NCBI GenBank assembly: GCA_903832105.1
Contig: CAILAO010000086.1
Coordinates: 1 to 11,121, forward strand
Origin: an uncultured Pseudomonadota bacterium
GTDB lineage: Bacteria > Bdellovibrionota_B > Oligoflexia > Oligoflexales > CAILAO01
DNA length: 11,121 nt
Direction of reading: 5' to 3'
In this document: positions 6,330 through 11,121 of the stretch, piece after piece
How the letters are laid out: each line of letters begins with the position of its first letter
Numbering within the stretch: position 1 is the stretch's first letter
Notes under the pieces: model-generated
The model's database searches: none
What the model was told of the DNA's origin: nothing
What the model saw: only the letters and a program-made list of their open reading frames with translations
Translations under genes and position numbers: made by a program

Positions 6330-7124
6330 CTACAGCGGCCGCTTCGCAATATAGAATACATAACTGTAATAATCAGAATACCGACGGAACATTTCGATTT
6401 CCCGCTTCTCCTCATCAAACACTTTACGGGCGGTTTCGTCATCTGCGTACTTTTTATTGAGAACTTCCATGCGCTCAAGAATCTGCGTGTAATAGCCGTC
6501 CCACCACGTTGAAGCCGGAAGTGTCAGAGTCGCCGCCAATTCAAATTCAGCCTGTTCGACGCGTCGAATGTTATCACCGATGCTTCCTATGTCGGGATAA
6601 GCAACGTTCCAATAGTTTCTCAACTCTTCAGGGAGATCTGATTTTAGCCAAGAAACCTCGGTTACAGCAATGTAACAGCCTGGCTTCAAAAAACGCCGCC
6701 ATAATTTTAATCCCTTCTCGAAACCTATGCTGTAAATGGCGCCTTCAGACCAAATGAGATCGAAACTCTCCTCTGCAAAATTCAAATCATCCATTGATCC
6801 AACGTGGGTTTTAATTTTTTCTGTGACTCTTGCTTTCATTGTGCGGATTCGTAGTTCTTCGATATAAGGTTTGTGGTTATCGACGGCGTGAATCTCTCCT
6901 TTTGAAAGTTTTGCGAGTTCGATCGTTTGTCGGCCCGGTCCGCATCCAAGATCGAGAATACGAGATTTGGGGGATAGGGGTTGAGTAAGTGAAAAGGCCT
7001 TTCTAGTGTATTCGTCAGATCCCGGACCTTGCTGCGCAAGATCCTCATGGAGTTCAAAAAAGATTTCAAGCATAGTGTCCTTCTCTTTCACGTTTTGCTT
7101 ACGCACAATAGGTACTGCAGACAT
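6330..7124 (-). CDS. Class I SAM-dependent methyltransferase
   Basis: About 264 residues from ATG 7124. The Rossmann-fold SAM-binding motif I is RILDLGCGPGRQT (55-67); acidic motif II follows around HAVDNHKPYIEE; SMDDLNFAEESFDLIWSEGAIYSIGF spans motifs III-IV. The N-terminal QQGPGSDEYTRKAF and the C-terminal YSDYYSYVFYIAKRPL match a family of small-molecule-type methyltransferases found in Bacteroidetes and others, by recollection of related structural-genomics proteins. The start is uncertain: TTG 7133 has no ribosome site, ATG 7124 has a poor one, and an internal ATG at 7073 follows GAGAAGGA at 4 bases and would give 247 residues with the conserved domain intact. It lies 28 bases after the HAD gene, probably one operon. 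The methyl acceptor is unknown. Confidence 0.88.
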   Translation of the reverse strand: MSAVPIVRKQNVKEKDTMLEIFFELHEDLAQQGPGSDEYTRKAFSLTQPLSPKSRILDLGCGPGRQTIELAKLSKGEIHAVDNHKPYIEELRIRTMKARVTEKIKTHVGSMDDLNFAEESFDLIWSEGAIYSIGFEKGLKLWRRFLKPGCYIAVTEVSWLKSDLPEELRNYWNVAYPDIGSIGDNIRRVEQAEFELAATLTLPASTWWDGYYTQILERMEVLNKKYADDETARKVFDEEKREIEMFRRYSDYYSYVFYIAKRPL

Positions 7125-7152
7125 TTCAATCAAGTACTAAAAAGGAAGCAAG

Positions 7153-7758
7153 CTAAAATTTAATTCCCCTCGCGCTCAACTCCTGCTTAAGAGATAGATT
7201 GTTTTTAAATTGAACAGCATCGATGCCGCACTGCTTAGCGGCCTCGATGTTTTCTGCAGTATCATCTGTTAAGAAGCATTCTTCAGGAAAGGTGCCAGCA
7301 ACCTTGATCGCGGCTTCGAAGATCGCCTTGTCTGGCTTGGACATTTTTAACTGATAAGATAAAACTTTCGCATCAAAAACCTTAAGGATTGAGAAATTTG
7401 CCTCAAGAAAGCTGTAATGAAGCTCGTTTGTATTCGATAAGAGGACAAGTTTCAGTCCCAAGCGCTTTGCCTTAATAAGGATTAGATCTAACTCATCGTT
7501 TGGCGTAAAAATGTCAGAGGCTGCCATGACCAACTTTTCAAAGTCGATACTTTTATTTAGTTTCTTTTGAAATATCGTCAGAAAGTCAGTCGTTTCGATT
7601 TCCCCTTTTTCATACTTGTAGATAAGACCGTTCTCGATCAAAATTGAACGAATTTGTTCTTCAGGAACTCGGCAGACTTTCGCAACTTCTTTGATGGATT
7701 TTTCTTGGTCAAAAAAGAAAAGGACATTACCTAGATCAAAAATTAAAACTTTTATCAT
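7153..7758 (-). CDS. HAD-superfamily phosphatase, YihX-like
   Basis: A 201-residue HAD subfamily IA hydrolase. Motif I is IFDLGNVLFFFD (6-17): Asp8 is the nucleophile, and the +2 position is Gly instead of Asp, the pattern of YihX and soluble epoxide hydrolase N-domain relatives. Motif II is LVLLSNTNELH (about 104-114), with Ser-Asn-Thr; motif III is Lys of KMSKPDKAIFEAA; motif IV is FLTDDTAENIEAAK with paired Asp. Residues 18-85 form the helical cap. By comparison with YihX, it may act on a sugar phosphate such as glucose-1-phosphate, but that is inferred only. ATG 7758 follows AAGGA by 6 bases. It heads the methyltransferase gene in a probable two-gene operon and is divergent from the ribosomal operon. 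Confidence 0.92.
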   Translation of the reverse strand: MIKVLIFDLGNVLFFFDQEKSIKEVAKVCRVPEEQIRSILIENGLIYKYEKGEIETTDFLTIFQKKLNKSIDFEKLVMAASDIFTPNDELDLILIKAKRLGLKLVLLSNTNELHYSFLEANFSILKVFDAKVLSYQLKMSKPDKAIFEAAIKVAGTFPEECFLTDDTAENIEAAKQCGIDAVQFKNNLSLKQELSARGIKF

Positions 7759-7923
7759 AAAACATCCTTGATGCTATTGACCGTTGCAAAACCAATGTCT
7801 TTCCATATGTTATTACAGGGAAAAGCACTTTTTGCAAAACAAAAAGGAGACCATTAGGGAAGGGGTAAGGAGGGGGATCTCAGACAGGAAGAAACTTTAT
7901 ACGCTTCGAGACGTTTTTACCGC

Positions 7924-7952
7924 TTGACATAACATAGCAATTTAGCTTAAAT
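7924..7952 (+). promoter_or_regulatory. Sigma-70-type promoter for the S10 ribosomal operon
   Basis: Perfect -35 TTGACA (7924-7929), a 17-base spacer, and -10 TTAAAT (7947-7952, 4 of 6). Predicted start near 7959 gives a leader of about 144 bases before rpsJ. It is the best promoter match in the gap and in the right direction. Confidence 0.65.
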
Positions 7953-7998
7953 CTCCCATTCCACAGGTACGCCTGCGTAAGCAAGCCAATGCCCATAT

Positions 7999-8024
7999 CG
8001 CTGCTTTTGTTGTGCAAAGGGGCG
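7999..8024 (+). promoter_or_regulatory. Hairpin in the rpsJ leader
   Basis: CGCT (7999-8002), a bulged G, CTTTTG (8004-8009), loop TTGTG, CAAAGG (8015-8020) and GGCG (8021-8024) form a 10-pair stem including two G-U pairs. It sits inside the predicted mRNA leader about 80 bases before the rpsJ start. In many bacteria the S10 leader is a feedback target of a ribosomal protein (L4 in E. coli); whether this hairpin plays such a part is inferred only. Confidence 0.45.
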
Positions 8025-8102
8025 GTTTCTTACCAGAAGAAGACCTGTAAATTATTGAGATTATTGCATTTTTATTCACCGATTATGTTGGGTCTTTGAA
8101 TT

Positions 8103-8414
8103 ATGGAAAATCAAAAAATCAGAATTCGTCTCCGCGGATATGATCACAGACTTCTTGATCAGTCTGCTGCCGAGATTGTTGAGCGTGCGAAGAGAACGGG
8201 AGCCCGCGTGGTTGGACCGATTCCTCTTCCTACCTCCATCAACAGCTATACGGTTTTAAGAAGTCCACACGTGGACAAGAAGTCAAGGGAACAGTTCGAA
8301 GTCAGAACACATAAACGCATGCTTGATATTTTAGAGCCAAAGCAGCCAACGATCGACGCTTTAATGAAGCTTGATTTGGCCGCAGGTGTAGATGTCGAAA
8401 TCAAGCTTTATTAA
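8103..8414 (+). CDS. rpsJ: 30S ribosomal protein S10
   Basis: S10, 103 residues, the standard length, a head protein of the small subunit that also takes part in antitermination as NusE. The sequence IRIRLRGYDHRLLDQSAAEI, the AKRTGARVVGPIPLP block, SPHVDKK, EVRTHKRMLDI and MKLDLAAGVDVEI match throughout. It is the first gene of the S10 operon here. No clear Shine-Dalgarno lies before ATG 8103 (the upstream bases are GGGTCTTTGAATT), which is unusual for such a highly expressed gene; initiation may depend on S1 or leader structure. No tuf or fusA gene is directly upstream, unlike the str-S10 arrangement of many bacteria. Confidence 0.98.
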   Translation: MENQKIRIRLRGYDHRLLDQSAAEIVERAKRTGARVVGPIPLPTSINSYTVLRSPHVDKKSREQFEVRTHKRMLDILEPKQPTIDALMKLDLAAGVDVEIKLY

Positions 8415-8460
8415 TACGTTTGGGTGTAGTTTTTAAACCTCAAAGCACAGGTTACGGCGA

Positions 8461-9123
8461 ATGAATAAGAAGCTAGGACTCGTTGCGAGAAAGATTGGGA
8501 TGACGCGGATGGTTGATCCTGACGGTCAGATGATCCCGGTGACCCTTTTGCAAGTTGAACCTCAAAAAGTGGTGAAGCTTCTCACTGAAGAGCGTGATGG
8601 TTACACGGCTGTCCAAATTGGGTATTACGAGAAGCCCGAAAGACTTTTGAGTCGACCGGATCTTCACAGATTGCGCAAAAGTCAAATAGACAAGAATTTT
8701 GCGCGTTTCAAGGAATTCCGTCTTGATAAGCCAGCAGAGGGTGTTGAGATCGGTGCAGAGATGAACATTGAATCTCTGGATGGAATAACCGCAGTTGATG
8801 TGACCGGCATTACTAAAGGTCGCGGATTTCAAGGTTCGGTGAAACGGTGGAAAACCAAGTGCGGACGAATGAGCCATGGGTCTCGTTATCATAGACGTCC
8901 GGGGTCACTTGGCACAAGAACAACGCCAGGGCGTGTTTTTAAGGGCAAACCTGTGCCAGGCCACTTTGGTTGCGCACAAAGGACTCTTCTCAATCTGACG
9001 GTGCTTGACTTGGACAAAAAGAACAATGTCGTGGCGCTTAAAGGCTCGGTCCCGGGGCATAACGAAGGTTTTGTGATCTTGAAACCTTCGCTTAAATTGA
9101 AAACAAAGAAACATAATGGGTAA
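8461..9123 (+). CDS. rplC: 50S ribosomal protein L3
   Basis: L3, 220 residues, an early-assembling 23S rRNA-binding protein reaching toward the peptidyl transferase centre. N-terminal LVARKIGMTRMVDPDGQMIPVT is characteristic. The central TGITKGRGFQGSVKRW and the loop MSHGSRYHRRPGSLGT, then TPGRVFKGKPVPGHFG, are the conserved extension. The site that is the methylated glutamine in E. coli L3 (in SIGQNQTPG) is LGTRTTPG here, so no PrmB-type target is obvious. ATG 8461 has only a weak ribosome site (AGG about 10 bases upstream). It is 46 bases after rpsJ, and its stop TAA shares one base with a possible ATG at 9123. Confidence 0.98.
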   Translation: MNKKLGLVARKIGMTRMVDPDGQMIPVTLLQVEPQKVVKLLTEERDGYTAVQIGYYEKPERLLSRPDLHRLRKSQIDKNFARFKEFRLDKPAEGVEIGAEMNIESLDGITAVDVTGITKGRGFQGSVKRWKTKCGRMSHGSRYHRRPGSLGTRTTPGRVFKGKPVPGHFGCAQRTLLNLTVLDLDKKNNVVALKGSVPGHNEGFVILKPSLKLKTKKHNG

Positions 9124-9155
9124 TGACCATTTTCATGCATAAGGGTGATGGAACC

Positions 9156-9794
9156 ATGGAAATTCAGGTAAGTAATATAGAAGGTAAAGCGGTTCGAAAA
9201 ATCGAGTTGCCTGAATCCATTTTCGGAGTTGAATTAAACGATCATGTACTCCACATGGCCGTGAAGGCTTACCAAGCAAACCGGCGTCAGGGAACTCATG
9301 CCGTTAAGACTATTTCGTTTGTGTCTGGCGGCGGGAAAAAGCCGTTCAAGCAAAAAGGAACTGGTAGCGCGAGACAAGGATCTTCGAGATCCGCGATACA
9401 TCCTGGGGGCGGTGTTCTTCATGGTCCACATCCAAGAGACTATAGACAATATACAACAAGAGAAATCAGACAGCTTGCATTGAAGATCGCGCTTTCCGAT
9501 AAGTTGCGGCATGGCAAGCTCATCGTGGTTGATGACTTTGCGCTGTCGAGTTACAGCACGAAATATGTCATTAGGGTGCTTAAAGCGTTTTCGGCACCGA
9601 AGGCTATGCTTTCGGATGAACGTAAAGACGATTTCTTATTTAGGTCTTCACGCAATCTTCATAATGTCGCTTGCGTGAGACCCGATGAACTTAACGCAGA
9701 AAACGTGCTTCGATACGAGTCACTTATCATGAGTGAAACAGCTCTTAATGCATTGCAACAAAGATTTGAGGAGAAGGAACGTGCATCCGTATAG
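9156..9794 (+). CDS. rplD: 50S ribosomal protein L4
   Basis: L4, 212 residues from ATG 9156. It lines the peptide exit tunnel and in E. coli also represses its own operon. The start at MEIQVSNIEG matches the family N-terminus. An in-frame ATG at 9123 (overlapping the rplC stop as TAATG) would add 11 residues that do not look like L4. The 9156 start is supported by GGTGAT at about 9144-9149, complementary to the anti-Shine-Dalgarno. Conserved parts: RQGTHAVKTISFVSGGGKKP, FKQKGTGSARQGSSRS and the tunnel loop GGGVLHGPHPRDY; ARNLH-like SSRNLHNVAC in the C-terminal part. It overlaps rplW by 14 bases, suggesting translational coupling. Secure call; start slightly uncertain. Confidence 0.96.
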   Translation: MEIQVSNIEGKAVRKIELPESIFGVELNDHVLHMAVKAYQANRRQGTHAVKTISFVSGGGKKPFKQKGTGSARQGSSRSAIHPGGGVLHGPHPRDYRQYTTREIRQLALKIALSDKLRHGKLIVVDDFALSSYSTKYVIRVLKAFSAPKAMLSDERKDDFLFRSSRNLHNVACVRPDELNAENVLRYESLIMSETALNALQQRFEEKERASV

Positions 9795-10068
9795 CGTATT
9801 AATTAGACCCATACTTTCCGAAAAGAGCAATAAGCTCAGGGAAAATTCAGCGAAGTACGTCTTCAGCGTCCGTCGTGATGCGGACAAAGATGATATAGCA
9901 AGGGCGGTTGAGCGTATGTATGACGTGAAAGTCCTTGATGTTCAGACATTAGTTAAACGTGGCAAAATTCGTCGTCGTGGAAATCACCTTTTTCAATCTT
10001 CGAGCGAGAAGAGGGCGTTCATAACGCTCGCTAAAGGCACGAAAATCCCAGTATTTGAAGATCAATAG
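9781..10068 (+). CDS. rplW: 50S ribosomal protein L23
   Basis: L23, 95 residues, at the exit of the ribosomal tunnel, the docking point for trigger factor and SRP. The start is GTG 9781, preceded by GAGGAG 7 bases upstream, giving MHPYSVLIRPILSEKSNKL, the typical N-terminus. An in-frame ATG at 9733 would add 16 non-homologous residues. YVFSVRRDADKDDIARAVERMYDVKVLDVQTLVKRGK contains the conserved core, and the Arg/Lys-rich RGKIRRRG loop binds rRNA. The 5' end overlaps rplD by 14 bases and rplB begins 18 bases after the stop. Confidence 0.97.
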   Translation: MHPYSVLIRPILSEKSNKLRENSAKYVFSVRRDADKDDIARAVERMYDVKVLDVQTLVKRGKIRRRGNHLFQSSSEKRAFITLAKGTKIPVFEDQ

Positions 10069-10086
10069 GGATTTGAGGGGATATTT

Positions 10087-10914
10087 ATGGGTATTAAACA
10101 ATACAAGCCGACAACTGCAGCTCGTCGTGGTTCCTCAGTCATTGACTATTCCGTGTTGGACAAGGTGGAACCGCTTCAGTCTGCAACGGTCTCTAAACAT
10201 CGCAACGAAGGGCGCAACAACACCGGGCGAATCACGGTTCGTCATCGTGGTGGGGGTGCTCGCCGGAAGCTTAGAATCATCGATTTCAAGCGTGACAAGC
10301 GAGATGTCGTCGGGAAGGTCGAGTATATTGAGTACGACCCAAATCGGACGTCATTTATCGCGCGCGTTCTTTATAAAGATGGCGAGCGCCGTTATATCTT
10401 GGCACCAGAGGGGCTTAAAAAGGGCTCCGAAATAGTCTCCTCCGAGAAGGCCGATGTAGAAATCGGGAATTCACTACCGCTTAGCAAAATTCCATTCGGT
10501 ACTTTTATTCACAACGTTGAAATGAGGCCAGGAAAAGGCGGACAGCTTGGTAGATCGGCCGGTGTCTACATTCAACTCGTGGGGCGTTTTGAAGGTTATG
10601 CTCAGCTTAGGATGCCAAGCGGTGAAATGAGGCGCGTTTCTGAAAAGTGTTTTGCAACGATTGGGCAGGTCAGTAATTCCGATCATTTTAACGTCGTTAT
10701 TGGGAAGGCCGGGCGAGTCCGGTGGATGGGAACTAGACCTACGATCCGCGGTGTGGCGATGAATCCTGTTGATCATCCGCACGGTGGGGGCGAAGGCAAA
10801 ACTTCCGGTGGACGTCATCCGGTGACTCCGTGGGCTCAGCCGACGAAAGGCTATAAGACGAGAAAGAATAAGAGAACTACGAAGGATATTATTAAAGATC
10901 GTAGAACTAAGTAA
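10087..10914 (+). CDS. rplB: 50S ribosomal protein L2
   Basis: L2, 275 residues, one of the most conserved ribosomal proteins, required for subunit joining and peptidyl transferase activity. ATG 10087 follows GAGGGGA. Seen motifs: MGIKQYKPTTAARRGSSV at the start, GRITVRHRGGGARRKLRIIDF, the OB-fold domain (about 60-120), the SH3-like domain with GTFIHNVEMRPGKGGQLGRSAG, and MNPVDHPHGGGEGKT, holding the His that matches E. coli His229. The basic C-terminal tail (GYKTRKNKRTTKDI) is normal. Its stop codon overlaps the ribosome site of rpsS. Confidence 0.99.
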   Translation: MGIKQYKPTTAARRGSSVIDYSVLDKVEPLQSATVSKHRNEGRNNTGRITVRHRGGGARRKLRIIDFKRDKRDVVGKVEYIEYDPNRTSFIARVLYKDGERRYILAPEGLKKGSEIVSSEKADVEIGNSLPLSKIPFGTFIHNVEMRPGKGGQLGRSAGVYIQLVGRFEGYAQLRMPSGEMRRVSEKCFATIGQVSNSDHFNVVIGKAGRVRWMGTRPTIRGVAMNPVDHPHGGGEGKTSGGRHPVTPWAQPTKGYKTRKNKRTTKDIIKDRRTK

Positions 10915-10925
10915 GGAGGATAGAA

Positions 10926-11121
10926 GTGTCGAGGTCAATTAAAAAGGGACCATTTTTTGACGGATTTCTTTTGAGAAAAGTTGAACAGGCTCGTAAAGAT
11001 CGGAAACCGATTAAAACTTGGAGCCGACGTTCTACGATTATTCCGGAATTTGTTGGCATTACCTTCGCGGTTCATAATGGGAAAAAATTTCTCCCGGTTT
11101 ATATCACCGAAAATATGGTCG
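10926..11121 (+). CDS. rpsS: 30S ribosomal protein S19, 5' part
   Basis: The first 65 codons of S19, cut by the window end. GTG 10926 follows a strong AAGGAGG (10913-10919) at 6 bases; this site overlaps the rplB stop codon. The sequence MSRSIKKGPFFDGFLLRKVE, then KPIKTWSRRSTIIPEFVG and HNGKKFLPVYITENMV is unmistakable. S19 sits in the 30S head and contacts 16S rRNA and S13. The gene order is the standard S10 operon. Confidence 0.97.
   Translation, partial: MSRSIKKGPFFDGFLLRKVEQARKDRKPIKTWSRRSTIIPEFVGITFAVHNGKKFLPVYITENMV

Larger units (their letters stand above)
7759..8102. other. 344-base divergent intergenic region before rpsJ
   Basis: No gene is supported here. It contains, from left to right: AT-rich sequence with short palindromes AAAAGCACTTTT (7821-7832) and TTTTGCAAAA (7830-7839); a purine-rich stretch at about 7840-7892; the candidate rpsJ promoter; then a leader of about 144 bases with hairpins. 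A promoter for the divergent HAD gene should also lie here but none stands out. An open frame of 34 codons ending at 8050 has no start codon. Confidence 0.6.

Noticed and set aside
6234..6512. Plus-strand open frame of 92 codons starting upstream of the methyltransferase 3' end
   Set aside because: No Shine-Dalgarno, no known motif, and most of it is antisense to the conserved C-terminus of the methyltransferase.
8461..8892. Antisense open frames within rplC, rplD and rplB
   Set aside because: Reverse-strand shadows of highly conserved ribosomal protein genes.

Overview
The window appears to be a chromosomal segment of a Gram-negative bacterium. It holds secreted proteases, two predicted lipoproteins with the lipoprotein-maturation enzyme Lgt, a near-consensus sigma-54 promoter, and the start of an S10 ribosomal-protein operon in the usual order (rpsJ-rplC-rplD-rplW-rplB-rpsS). 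The base composition is moderate. Two exported proteases side by side plus a bacterial integrin-beta-like vWA lipoprotein would suit a predatory or deltaproteobacterial/Bdellovibrionota-type genome, but that placement is inference only; no 16S rRNA or other lineage marker was compared.

Layout. On the minus strand at 1-1815 lie an M6-type secreted metalloprotease and, downstream of it, the first 184 codons of a subtilisin-like (S8) protease that runs off the window; the two are probably co-transcribed. A hotdog-fold thioesterase (1955-2380) and a TetR-family regulator (2631-3233) point the other way. Between them the whole gap is filled by an approximately 226-base non-coding element with perfect 13-bp terminal inverted repeats that can fold into one long imperfect hairpin. 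Convergent to tetR, on the minus strand, are lgt (3819-4628) and, 13 bases after it, a small putative lipoprotein of unknown function (3248-3805). A hairpin-rich gap (4712-4813) separates lgt from an upstream integrin-beta-like vWA lipoprotein gene (4835-6100). That gene has a candidate sigma-54 promoter and, further upstream, a 20-bp palindrome placed where an enhancer-binding protein could sit. Next come a SAM-dependent methyltransferase (6330-7124) and a YihX-like HAD phosphatase (7153-7758), probably one operon.

From 8103 to the end, on the plus strand, runs the ribosomal operon, with a -35/-10 promoter with 17-base spacing (7924-7952) and a long leader that contains a stable-looking hairpin. 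rpsS is cut by the window end. No tRNA, rRNA, CRISPR array, transposase or prophage gene was seen.

The most unusual items are the 226-base hairpin element, the sigma-54-type promoter with its upstream palindrome in front of the integrin-beta-like lipoprotein, and the structured rpsJ leader. The ribosomal genes themselves are ordinary.
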